From positions 4,650,001-4,714,000 of the forward strand of contig CAWDMP010000002.1 in the NCBI GenBank assembly GCA_963803495.1: 64,000 bases of DNA. The letters run 5' to 3'. This DNA is from Persicitalea sp963803495. GTDB lineage: Bacteria > Bacteroidota > Bacteroidia > Cytophagales > Spirosomataceae. A program made the position numbers and the translations under genes. The notes below the pieces were generated by a model that had not been told where the DNA came from, made no database searches, and saw nothing but the letters and a program-made list of their open reading frames with translations. Below, in pieces: positions 55,510 through 63,980 of the stretch. Numbering within the stretch: the stretch's first letter is position 1; every line of letters starts with the position of its first letter.

Positions 55510-56031
55510 ATGGCTGGAAGCGTAAATAAAGTAATACTGGTAGGTAACCTGGGCAGCGATCCCGAAATTAGGTACCTCGACGGCGGCTCGAGCGTCGCCC
55601 GGTTCAACATCGCCACCTCCGAATCGTACACCAACAAAGCCGGCGAGCGCGTCGAGCTCACTGAGTGGCACCGGATCGAACTCTGGAACCGCCTGGCGCA
55701 GGTGGCCGAGAAGTACCTCAAAAAAGGCAACTCGGTGTACATCGAAGGACAAATCCGCACCGAAAACTGGACGGACAAGGAAGGGCAGCAACGCTCGACG
55801 GTAACCATCCGAGCCAACAACATGCAGCTGCTGGGCGGTCCCGGCCAGAGTTCGGGCAGCGACGACAGCCGCAGCTACCCCACTGCTTCGCCCGCGCAGG
55901 CAGGTGCCGCGAGTCCGTCGCCCGCCCCGGCCTCGCAGGGTACCCCCGCCGACAATGGCCCCAAGGCAGCCGATCCGATTCCGCCCGCGATGGCTGTCGG
56001 CAGCAACGACGACGACGATCTGCCGTTTTAA
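55510..56031 (+). CDS. ssb: Single-stranded DNA-binding protein
   Basis: 173 residues. OB fold (about 1-110): MAGSVNKVILVGNLGSDPEI, GSSVARFNIATSESY, TEWHRIELWNRLAQVAEKYL, KGNSVYIEGQIRTENW. A Ser/Pro/Ala-rich linker and the acidic protein-docking tip NDDDDLPF follow. The gene lies 92 nt after mutY and 19 nt before gldE. Confidence 0.97.
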   Translation: MAGSVNKVILVGNLGSDPEIRYLDGGSSVARFNIATSESYTNKAGERVELTEWHRIELWNRLAQVAEKYLKKGNSVYIEGQIRTENWTDKEGQQRSTVTIRANNMQLLGGPGQSSGSDDSRSYPTASPAQAGAASPSPAPASQGTPADNGPKAADPIPPAMAVGSNDDDDLPF

Positions 56032-56050
56032 GTACGATACCACCACTCTG

Positions 56051-57382
56051 ATGAAACCGAAAGAAGCAGCCGAAAGCGACGACCCCTCCCGAACGGGGCC
56101 GGAGCCAGTAACCGCAGCGCGTGCCCAGTACCACAGGGCCGCCTGTCTCGCGCTGGCTCCGGCAATTTCTGCCCTCCAAAATCACCTGGCCGAGCTCATC
56201 GCCCTGGTTTTGCTGCTGGCGCTGGCTTTGGCGCTCTCGGCTTTGCGGGCGGCCTACGCGGTCACCTCGGCCCACGAAGTCTTTTGGGAACGTCGCAACT
56301 CGGCCGAACCGAACGTACTCGATACACCGCAAAAGCTCACCTTATCGCTGCTCCAACGGTTCGTCACCCTGCTCATGCTCTTGGTAGGAGCGGGCCTGGC
56401 CTGGCGGGTGGTCGGCAACCCCGACCTGGCCCGCTTCGCGTGGGTACCCGTTGTGCTGGTCGCGGCATGGCTGTGGGCCGATGCGCTGATGCGGTACTTA
56501 GCCGGGCGTTTTGCGGCGGGTCTGACCCAGAGAGCCAATCGCCTAATGCAGCCCTTCCTGCGATTGCTGCTACCCGTGGGTCGGTCGCTGACGGCTTTGG
56601 GCGAAAAGTGGAAGGTACTGCTACCCGACGAAAGCCACGGCAAACCCGCAAACCTGGACAACTACGCCGAAAACGACGAAGAGCGGGACCTGTTGCGCGG
56701 CCTGGCTACGTTTGGTCAGACCACCGCCCGGCAAGCGATGCAGCCCAGGCTCAACATTACGGCCGTCGACATGGAGCTCGATTTTCATGAATTGATGGAC
56801 AAAATTAACAAGTCGGGCTATTCCCGGATTCCGGCCTACGACGACACCCTCGATTCGGTGGATGGCATACTCTACGTAAAGGACCTGTTGCCGCATGTGC
56901 ACCGCGACGAGCATTTTGCCTGGCAAAAGCTGCTCCGAAAAGCCTATTTCATTCCCGAAAGCAAGCGGCTGGACGATCTGATGCAGGAATTCCAGAATCG
57001 CCGCGTGCACATGGCGATCGTAGTCGACGAGTACGGGGGTACCAATGGCCTGATCACGTTGGAAGACATCATCGAGGAAATATTTGGCGACATCAACGAC
57101 GAATACGATGAGGCGGAGGAAATAAAATACACCCAGGTAGACGAGAAGACTTTTATCTTCGAGGGCAAGGTACTGATCAACGATTTTTGTAAAATCCTGA
57201 GTCTGGAGTCCGATTATTTCGACGACGTTCGTCGGGCGAGTGAGTCGTTGGGCGGGCTGCTGCTCGAATTATTTTCCCAGCTGCCGCGTACCGGGGAGGA
57301 GGTGGTTTTTCAAGATTTGACCTTCAAAATTCAATCGGCCGACAAAAAGCGAATAAAGAAAGTACGGGTGTTGGTGGCGTAG
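56051..57382 (+). CDS. gldE: Gliding motility-associated protein GldE (HlyC/CorC family)
   Basis: 443 residues from the ATG at 56051. N-terminal membrane part with three or four helices (about 35-60, 95-117, 122-142, plus a weaker one). Then the CBS pair: ARQAMQPRLNITAVDMELDF, GYSRIPAYDDTLDSVDGILYVKDLLP and RVHMAIVVDEYGGTNGLITLEDIIEEIFGDI, then a CorC_HlyC domain (about 345-443). This layout and the position right after ssb fit GldE. No gldD follows; guaB is next. Confidence 0.9.
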   Translation: MKPKEAAESDDPSRTGPEPVTAARAQYHRAACLALAPAISALQNHLAELIALVLLLALALALSALRAAYAVTSAHEVFWERRNSAEPNVLDTPQKLTLSLLQRFVTLLMLLVGAGLAWRVVGNPDLARFAWVPVVLVAAWLWADALMRYLAGRFAAGLTQRANRLMQPFLRLLLPVGRSLTALGEKWKVLLPDESHGKPANLDNYAENDEERDLLRGLATFGQTTARQAMQPRLNITAVDMELDFHELMDKINKSGYSRIPAYDDTLDSVDGILYVKDLLPHVHRDEHFAWQKLLRKAYFIPESKRLDDLMQEFQNRRVHMAIVVDEYGGTNGLITLEDIIEEIFGDINDEYDEAEEIKYTQVDEKTFIFEGKVLINDFCKILSLESDYFDDVRRASESLGGLLLELFSQLPRTGEEVVFQDLTFKIQSADKKRIKKVRVLVA

Positions 57383-57401
57383 AGAATTATAGCTAATTTT
57401 G
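57371..57401 (+). promoter_or_regulatory. Promoter candidate for guaB
   Basis: TTG at 57371-57373, a 20-nt spacer, and TAATTTTG at 57394-57401: the best full match in the window to the Bacteroidota TTG-N19/20-TAnnTTTG promoter. It overlaps the last codons of gldE and leaves a leader of about 25 nt. Confidence 0.6.
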
Positions 57402-57430
57402 CCCCGCAAATAACCACCGATTATTTGCCC

Positions 57431-58903
57431 ATGAGCACCAACCCATCCAAAGTTCTTTACGAGGCCCTCACCTACGACGACGTCCTCCTGCTGCCCGCCT
57501 ATTCGGAGATTCTCCCCCGTGACGCCAACACCACCACCCAGCTTACCCGCAACATTCGACTGAACATTCCGCTGATCTCGGCGGCCATGGATACCGTCAC
57601 CGAATTCGACCTCGCCATAGCCATGGCCCAGGAAGGCGGCATCGGGATGATTCACAAAAACATGAGCCTGGAAGCGCAGGCCGAGCAGGTCCGCAAAGTG
57701 AAGCGCTCCGAAAGCGGCATGATCCTGGACCCGATCACCCTGCGTGAAGACGCCAACCTAGGCGACGCCCAGCAGATCATGCGCGAGTTCAAGATCGGCG
57801 GGATACCGGTCGTGGACAAACATAACAAACTGGTGGGTATCCTGACCAACCGCGATTTACGTTTCCAGCGCAATATGAGTCGCCCGGTCACGGAAATCAT
57901 GACCCGGGAAAACCTGATCACGGCTTCCGAAGGGCTTTCGCTGGACGACGCCGAGTCGATTTTGCAGGAATACAAAATCGAGAAGCTGCCCATTGTCGAC
58001 GGCAAGTACCGGCTCACCGGACTTATCACTTACAAGGATATTCTTAAAAGAAAATCGCACCCCATCGCTTGCAAGGACGAATACGGTCGGCTCCGCGTGG
58101 GGGCGGCGATCGGTGTGACGCCGGACCTCATCCCACGCGTAGAGGCGCTGCTCAAAGCGGGCGTCGACGTGGTGAGCCTCGACACCGCCCACGGCCACTC
58201 GCGCGGCGTGATCGAAGCGGCTAAATTCCTCAAAGAAAAATTTCCCAAACTCGACCTGATTGCGGGCAACATCGCCACCGGGGAAGCCGCTAGCGCGTTG
58301 GCCGCTGCGGGCGTCGATGCCGTTAAGGTAGGGGTAGGGCCGGGAAGTATCTGCACGACTCGGATCATCGCGGGCATCGGGGTACCCCAGTTGTCTGCGG
58401 TCATGGAAGCCGCCGAGGCGCTGAAAGGTACCGGCATTCCGGTGATTGCCGACGGCGGTATCCGCTACTCGGGCGATGTCGTCAAGGCATTGGCCGGCGG
58501 CGCCGATACCATTATGATCGGCTCGCTGCTCGCGGGTACCGACGAGGCACCGGGCGAAATTGTGATCTACGAAGGCCGAAAGTTCAAAGCCTACCGTGGC
58601 ATGGGTTCAGTCGAGGCCATGGAGGACGGTTCGAAGGATCGGTACTTCCAAGACGCCGAAGATGACGTTAAGAAGCTGGTACCCGAGGGCATCGTGGGCA
58701 GGGTACCTTTCAAGGGTAAGGTTTCCGAAATTCTCTACCAACTGGTGGGCGGTGTGAAAGCAGGTATGGGCTACTGCGGCGCGGCCGATATTCCAACGCT
58801 GCAAAACGCCAGTTTTGTCAAGATCACCAGCGCCGGGGTGCGCGAAAGTCATCCGCACGACATCATGATTCAAAAGGAAGCCCCGAATTACTCGGCGCGC
58901 TGA
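57431..58903 (+). CDS. guaB: IMP dehydrogenase
   Basis: 490 residues. NAD-dependent first step from IMP to GMP. LTYDDVLLLPAYSEILPRDA, SAAMDTVTEFDLAIAMAQEG, two CBS domains (about 95-215), GVDVVSLDTAHGHSRG, the catalytic loop GVGPGSICTTRIIAGIGVPQ (Cys at about 306), VIADGGIRYSGDVVKALAGG and YRGMGSVEAM. Complete. Its own promoter lies inside the end of gldE. Confidence 0.97.
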   Translation: MSTNPSKVLYEALTYDDVLLLPAYSEILPRDANTTTQLTRNIRLNIPLISAAMDTVTEFDLAIAMAQEGGIGMIHKNMSLEAQAEQVRKVKRSESGMILDPITLREDANLGDAQQIMREFKIGGIPVVDKHNKLVGILTNRDLRFQRNMSRPVTEIMTRENLITASEGLSLDDAESILQEYKIEKLPIVDGKYRLTGLITYKDILKRKSHPIACKDEYGRLRVGAAIGVTPDLIPRVEALLKAGVDVVSLDTAHGHSRGVIEAAKFLKEKFPKLDLIAGNIATGEAASALAAAGVDAVKVGVGPGSICTTRIIAGIGVPQLSAVMEAAEALKGTGIPVIADGGIRYSGDVVKALAGGADTIMIGSLLAGTDEAPGEIVIYEGRKFKAYRGMGSVEAMEDGSKDRYFQDAEDDVKKLVPEGIVGRVPFKGKVSEILYQLVGGVKAGMGYCGAADIPTLQNASFVKITSAGVRESHPHDIMIQKEAPNYSAR

Positions 58904-58923
58904 TGGCCCGTTGTTTGTAATTT

Positions 58924-59026
58924 GTAGGGCTACACCCTACGCTGTGGTATGGCACCCCTTCGGGGCTCGCTGTTCCAAAAAGCCCCGAAGGGGTGCCGTA
59001 TCGTAGCGGTGGGCATCGCCCATCGA
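58924..59026. repeat. REP cluster on the left of the transposase
   Basis: Three adjacent palindromes: GTAGGG/CCCTAC (58924-58940), GGCACCCCTTCGGGGCT (58951-58967) with its exact complement at 58981-58997, and GGTGGGC-ATC-GCCCATC (about 59007-59023). The last 43 nt (58984-59026) recur at 59602-59644 with four mismatches. Confidence 0.85.
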
Positions 59027-59071
59027 ATGGGGACGGTTTTCCGTATACCCAAATATCAAAACCAAAAGCAT

Positions 59072-59524
59072 ATGGGACAGTCATTGGTAGCCAATTACGT
59101 ACATATCGTTTTCAGCACGAAACATCGTTATCCATTCATCGTGCCCGAAATCGAAGAGGAGCTGCACCGATACCTGGGAAGCGAATGCAACCGGTTGGAG
59201 TGTTACGTGGTAAAGGTAGGAGGATACACCGATCACATCCACATCTTGTGTATGCTTTCGAGGAAAATACCCTTGATGAAACTGTTGGAGGATGTGAAGT
59301 CGCATTCCTCCAAATGGATAAAGACCAAGGGCGATGCCTACCGGGAATTCTACTGGCAAGACGGCTACGGTGCCTTTTCAGTCAACCAGCGTGATGTGGA
59401 ATCGGTAATCGCCTACATCACCAACCAGCATCAGCACCACAAAGACGAATCTTTTAAAGATGAGTATTTGGGAATATTGAAGAAATACAAGGTAGCTTAC
59501 GACGAACGATACGTTTGGGAATAG
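59072..59524 (+). CDS. REP-associated tyrosine transposase (IS200/IS605 TnpA-like, Y1 family)
   Basis: 150 residues from the ATG at 59072 (MGQSLVANYVHIVFSTKHRY). HUH-type single-strand transposase: HIVFSTKHRYPFI, GYTDHIHILCMLSRKIPLMK (HxH metal site), SHSSKWIK, FYWQDGYGAFSVN, and the nucleophile Tyr candidate in VIAYITNQHQHHKDESF. RAYT proteins of this type are usually single-copy and linked to REP palindromes, as here. Intact reading frame. Confidence 0.92.
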   Translation: MGQSLVANYVHIVFSTKHRYPFIVPEIEEELHRYLGSECNRLECYVVKVGGYTDHIHILCMLSRKIPLMKLLEDVKSHSSKWIKTKGDAYREFYWQDGYGAFSVNQRDVESVIAYITNQHQHHKDESFKDEYLGILKKYKVAYDERYVWE

Positions 59525-59535
59525 GCTACGAATGC

Positions 59536-59585
59536 AAGACAAGACCCTGTTTCATTGCTGAAACAGGGTCTTGTCTTTTTAAAAA
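59536..59585 (+). terminator. Terminator after the transposase gene
   Basis: Perfect 18-bp stem AAGACAAGACCCTGTTTC with its complement (59536-59553, 59560-59577), a 6-nt loop, and a T-run. Stops the transposase transcript 11 nt after its stop codon. Confidence 0.9.
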
Positions 59586-59601
59586 AGAAGCAGAAACCAG
59601 A

Positions 59602-59644
59602 CCCGAAGGGGTACCATATCATAGCGGTGGGCACCGCCCATCGA
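59602..59644. repeat. REP copy on the right of the transposase
   Basis: CCCGAAGGGG…GCGGTGGGC-ACC-GCCCATCGA; 39 of 43 bases match 58984-59026. It ends 10 nt before the stop codon of the next gene. Confidence 0.85.
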
Positions 59645-59654
59645 AACTCCGAAA

Positions 59655-59891
59655 TCAGTGCTTCGCTGCTTCCTGCTCGGATAGTCCGGTAAAATAGCCC
59701 GCGTAAGCCGCAGTCATGCCCAGCAGACCCAGGATGAAAACGAGCATATCACCAAAAAGAATCAGGATCGCCAGAAGTATCAGGAAGGAAGCGACGTAAA
59801 AACCGTTGGAAAGTCCGCCATTGACCGGCTCGTGCTCGTGCTCTTCGTGGTGGACCGTGGTTTCGTCAGCAAAGACGTGGGTATTTTCCAT
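59655..59891 (-). CDS. Small two-helix membrane protein, unknown
   Basis: 78 residues from the ATG at 59891 (MENTHVFADETTVHHEEHEH). His/Glu-rich N-terminus (HHEEHEHEP), then two helices (FYVASFLILLAILILFGDML and VFILGLLGMTAAYAGYFTGL) and the end SEQEAAKH. No family recognised. The His-rich start could bind metal, but nothing else supports this. The longer start at 59942 adds a hydrophobic stretch that is less credible. Confidence 0.65.
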   Translation of the reverse strand: MENTHVFADETTVHHEEHEHEPVNGGLSNGFYVASFLILLAILILFGDMLVFILGLLGMTAAYAGYFTGLSEQEAAKH

Positions 59892-59979
59892 GGGAAAATG
59901 AAAATTTATTGAATGACTGCTTAGGATTAAAATCGAAGGCAAATCTACAAAAAAAGTACCAATGCCTGCTTGCGCTCAC

Positions 59980-60880
59980 TCATTTTTTCTCCACCGCGTG
60001 GCCCCCAAACTCGTTGCGAAGCGCCGCCACGACCTTGCCCGAGAACGTGTCGTCCTCCATGGAGCGGTAGCGCATAATCAGCGACAGCGCGATCACCGGC
60101 GTCGGTACACCCAAGTCCAGCGCCGTTTCGAGCGTCCATTTTCCTTCGCCCGACGAAAACATCTTGCCGCCGATCGCGTCCAGTGATGCATCCTTGGAGA
60201 ACGCCCGCTCGGTGAGCTCCATCAGCCAGCTACGGATCACGGAGCCATTGTCCCACACGCGGGCCACTTTTTCGTAATCGAGATCGAAATTACATTTACT
60301 AAGTACCTCGAAACCCTCGGCGATGGACTGCATCATGCCGTACTCCACTCCGTTGTGTACCATCTTGACGAAGTGGCCGCTACCCGGCGCTCCGGTGTGG
60401 AGGTACCCTTTGTCCACCGAAATGTCGCTGAATATCTGCTCACAGTGCGCAAATACCTGATCTTCGCCGCCGATCATGGTGCAGGCACCGTGGCGCGCGC
60501 CTTCCATGCCGCCGCTCGTGCCGCAGTCCAGGAAGTCGATTCCCTTTTCCTTCAAATGTTCGGTAGCGAAGCAAGGTGTCCGTGTAGCGGGAGTTGCCAC
60601 CGTCGATGATGATGTCGTTCTCGTTGAGCATCGGTACAAGCTGGTCGATGACGCTCTGCGTGATGGTGCCCGCGGGTACCATGAGCCAAATAACCCGCCG
60701 TCCGGTGAGTTTTTGAGTCAGCTCTTCGAGCGAATGAGCGCCTTGAATTCCCTCCATTTTGATAAATTCCTCCACCACGGCGTCGTTCACGTCGTGGCCA
60801 ATCACTTCGTGGCCGTGGTCTTTCAGGTTCTGCGCAAGATTAAAGCCCATCTTGCCAAGGCCGATCATTCCAATTTGCAT
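59980..60880 (-). CDS. gnd: 6-phosphogluconate dehydrogenase, short type (frameshifted)
   Basis: About 300 residues, the length of the GndA/YqeC short branch. Oxidative decarboxylation of 6-phosphogluconate to ribulose 5-phosphate. First frame: MQIGMIGLGKMGFNLAQNLK, VIWLMVPAGTITQSVIDQL, DIIIDGGNSRYTDT. Second frame (from about 60573): FATEHLKEKGIDFLDCGTSG, MIGGEDQVFAHCEQIF, SGHFVKMVHNGVEYGMMQSI, SGEGKWTLETALDLGVPTPV. One extra base in the AA at 60573-60574 explains the break. Divergent from the gluconokinase-like gene, whose product would be its substrate. Confidence 0.92.
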
Positions 60881-60898
60881 GGTTGTATAGATATGAGA

Positions 60899-61043
60899 TA
60901 TGAATTATGAGATATTCTGGGAATGTAGAGAACATTTCCTATCCTTACAAGTGCAACTCGTTTTATTAGGGAAAGAAACCATTGCGACCACCAAAGAATG
61001 CATAGGCCAGAATAAACCGATGCGTACGATCTCATAATTCATA
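60899..61043. repeat. Inverted repeat in the gnd / FGGY kinase spacer
   Basis: TATGAATTATGAGAT (60899-60913) and its exact complement (61029-61043) frame the 188-nt divergent spacer; partial extra copies flank both (GATATGAGATATG; CACATCTCATAATTCAAG). Could be a dispersed repeat or a shared regulatory dyad. Confidence 0.7.
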
Positions 61044-61068
61044 ATTCACATCTCATAATTCAAGAACC

Positions 61069-62525
61069 GTGGCTTACATCATCGGTGCCGACCTGGGTAC
61101 TACCAATATTAAAGCAGTTGCATTCGACTTGAAAGGCGAGATTCTGGCCGATCACAGTGAGGAGTACCCCATGATGCACCCGCAACCCGGCTGGAGCGAG
61201 CAGGACCCCGAGGAGATCCTGCGTTCGGTGGAGTACTGTATTCAGGCAGTGGTGAAGAAATGCCGGGCCGAAGGGGAGGTACTGGGCGTGTCGTTCAGCG
61301 CGGCCATGCACAGCGTCATTGCCCTGGATGCCGAAGGCAAGCCGCTCAGCAATTCGATCATCTGGGCCGATAACCGTAGCGCCGCGCTTGCCGACGCTCT
61401 GCGCGAGACGCCCGAAGGCCGACAAGATGTACGAGACCAACGGTACCCCGATCCATGCGATGAGTCCGCTTGTGCAAGCTATTGTGGATCAAGGAAAATG
61501 ATCCCGATTTGTTTAGAAATGCCGCGCGCTTCGTGGGCATCAAGGAATACATTGTTTTCAAGCTCAGTGGTAAGTACCTCATCGACTTCTCGATTGCGTC
61601 GGCTACGGGGTTGTTCAATATTGAGCAGTACACCTGGGACGACTACACGCTGCGGTACCTCGGCCTGACCGCCGACCGTTTCTCAGAACCTGTTTCGCCC
61701 TACCACGTCGAGAAAATAGCGGCCAACAATGCTCTACGGCTACCTGCAGATACCCCCCTGATCATGGGCGCAAGCGACGGTTGCCTGGCCAATCTGGGCA
61801 GCGGGGCCATCGTACCGGGTACCATGGCCGTCACAGTCGGGACGAGCGGAGCCGTGCGCGTCAGTGCGCCGACTGCTTACGCCGATCCCGATATGCGGAC
61901 GTTCTGCTACATTCTGGACGAAGAAACGTACGTCATCGGGGGAGCCACCAACAACGGGGCGGTGATCTTCGAGTGGCTTAAAGACCATTTTTTCGACGAA
62001 ATTTCTTACGACGATCTCTTCGCCCAAGCTGCCGATCTCGATCCCGGTACCGATGGCCTGCTGTGCCTGCCTTATCTATTGGGCGAGCGCGCACCGCTCT
62101 GGAACTCAGCGGTACGGGGCGGCTTCGTTGGGCTCGACATCTACCATACCCCCATGCACTTCGTGCGAGCGGTGATGGAAGGTACTTTGCTCAATATGCT
62201 GAGCATAGGGAAGGTACTACTGGAAAACCAAAAAGTAGACGTGATTTACGCCAACGGGGGCTTTGCCAAGAGCAAGGTATGGGTACAGATGCTGGCCGAC
62301 GTATTCGGGCTACCGGTCAATCTGAACGATACCGTCGAAACGGGTTCGGTCGGCGCGGCGCTCATGGGCCTGAAAGCACTCGGACACATCCAGAACTACA
62401 CCGAAGCCAGGGAATTTACCCAAATTGGCCACATTTTCAAACCGATCGAGGCCAACCGAAAGGCCTACGAAGGCGTACACGAAGCGATTTATGAAGTGGG
62501 TAGCGATTTTCGACCGGGAGAGTAA
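61069..62525 (+). CDS. gntK: FGGY-family carbohydrate kinase, probable gluconokinase (two frameshifts)
   Basis: About 485 residues, GTG start at 61069. MAYIIGADLGTTNIKAVAFD, QPGWSEQDPEEILRSVEYCI, IIWADNRSAALADAL (frame one); PKADKMYETNGTPIHAMSPL (frame two, from about 61410-61422); then WIKENDPDLFRNAARFVGIK, GASDGCLANLGSGAIVPGTM, VTVGTSGAVRV, LLGERAPLWNSAVRGGFVGL, VIYANGGFAKSKVWVQMLAD, GSVGAALMG (frame three, from about 61471). TGTPIHxMSPL is typical of the gluconate branch. Each break needs one extra base removed. Substrate is supported by the divergent gnd gene. Confidence 0.87.
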
Positions 62526-62547
62526 GGGAGAAGGGGTTTAGTATATT

Positions 62548-62643
62548 GTTTATGCGTTTATTTGTTTAGGTGTTTAGAAATGAGGGCTTAGCAGAAATAA
62601 ACATCTACCCAGTACCCTGAATTAAACAAATAAACGCATAAAC
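62548..62643. repeat. Inverted repeat of the AAACAAAT word family
   Basis: 21-nt arms at 62548-62568 and 62623-62643 are exact reverse complements (core GTTTATGCGTTTATTTGT). The same words form arrays at 15358-15490 and 39099-39125. It lies between the convergent kinase and sugar dehydrogenase genes. Confidence 0.85.
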
Positions 62644-62654
62644 AAATCAACCCC

Positions 62655-63825
62655 CTACATAGGGCTTACCCGAAACACGGTACCCGTGTTTTCGGCTACC
62701 ACGTAAATATTGCCATCGGCGCCCTGTCGAATGTCACGAACGCGACCGATGCCTTCCAGGATTTTTTCCTGTTTCGTGATTTTATCGCCCTGCTACGGTG
62801 CAGTGCATCACGTAGTTGAACTTCAACGAACCTACCAGCAAGTCGCCTTTCCAATCGGGAAACTTAGCGCTGTTTACAAAGGCCATTCCGCAAGGGGCGA
62901 TCGAGGGACGCCAGTAGATGACGGGCTGCTCCATGCCCGCGCGGGCGGTGTCTTCCGAAATGATGCTTCCGTCGTAGTCGATGCCAAACGTAATGGCGGG
63001 CCAGCCGTAATTAGCGCCTTTCTTGACAATGTTTACCTCATCGCCGCCCTGCGGACCATGCTCGTGTTCCCAGATTTTACCCGAGGTAGGGTTGAGCGCC
63101 AGGCCCTGCGGATTGCGGTGGCCGTAGGAATAGATTTCTTCCAGACCTTTTTTACTACCCACGAACGGATTGTCCTTGGGTACCCGACCGTCGTCGTAAA
63201 GCCGCACGACCGTGCCCAGGTGATTGGTAGGGTCCTGGGATTTTTCCTTCTGACCGCGCTCGCCGAGGCTCAGGTACAGGTACCCCGCTTTATCGAACAC
63301 CACCCGGCCGCCGAAGTGCGGATTGGACTTCACGTTGGGGGTGGCTTTGAATAGTACTTTCCGGTCGACCAGCGTGTGATCCTTCAACCGGGCGCGCATG
63401 ATCGCCGTGTTGGCACCACCGTCCTCGCCCGCCTCGCCGGGTGCCTTAGGGGAGGCGTAGGTAATGTACAGCCAGCCATTTTCGGCGTAATCGGGGTGCA
63501 GCACCACATCCAGCAAGCCGCCTTGGCCTTTGGCATGTACTTCGGGTACGTCCTTGATGGGCGTTGAGTCGAGTTGGCCGTTATGAACCAACCTCAGAGT
63601 ACCTCCGCGCTCGGTCACGAGCATGTCGCCGTTGGGCAGGATCGCCGTAGCCCAGGCCGTTTTCAAGCCCGTCACGACAGTGTCCATTTTCAGCGCGAGC
63701 GGCTGGTCGGGGCCTTGGTGAGTAGCATTGGGTCCGACAAATGAGACGGCCAATAATGACACCAGGCTTACCGCCAGAAGTACCAGGTGTTTCTTTTGTG
63801 AAACGGGGAGTTGTTTGATTTTCAT
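62655..63825 (-). CDS. PQQ-dependent sugar dehydrogenase (glucose/sorbosone type, frameshifted near C-terminus)
   Basis: About 390 residues. Exported by a signal peptide (KKHLVLLAVSLVSLLAVSFV). Six-bladed beta-propeller with LKTAWATAILPNGDMLVTER, GGLLDVVLHPDYAENGWLYI, NPHFGGRVVFDKAGYLYLSL, GHRNPQGLALNPTSGKIWEH, EHGPQGGDEVNIVKKGANYG and YWRPSIAPCGMAF. The frame stops early at 62782; removing one G of GGG (plus strand 62788-62790) restores DKITKQEKILEGIGRVRDIR…FRVSPM with the stop at 62655. Oxidises aldoses in the periplasm; with gluconate as product it would feed the neighbouring kinase and gnd. That link is inference. Confidence 0.9.
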
Positions 63826-63942
63826 TTTATGAATTTTATAAAATATTGGTTTTCAATTCAGATCAAGACAAATATACGAACAAGTTCAGGATTCGACGCG
63901 GAAGAAGACCCTGCCGGGCGTCAAGATTTGGGATCCCAAGAT

Positions 63943-63980
63943 CAAAATAGGCAACGCCTTATCCAGGCATTGCCTATTTT
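63943..63980. terminator. Hairpin with A/T flanks near the right edge
   Basis: AAAATAGGCAACGCC and GGCATTGCCTATTTT arms (one mismatch) with a 7-nt loop. Probably a bidirectional terminator for a gene beyond the window. No gene is visible from 63826 to 64000. Confidence 0.65.

Larger units (their letters stand above)
58951..59644 (+). mobile_element. RAYT-type element: tyrosine transposase flanked by REP copies
   Basis: A single Y1-transposase gene with a terminator, bounded by the REP sequence of the left cluster (58984-59026) and its 43-nt direct copy (59602-59644). Inserted between guaB and a small membrane protein gene. The outer limits are my estimate; no target-site duplication was found. 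Confidence 0.75.
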
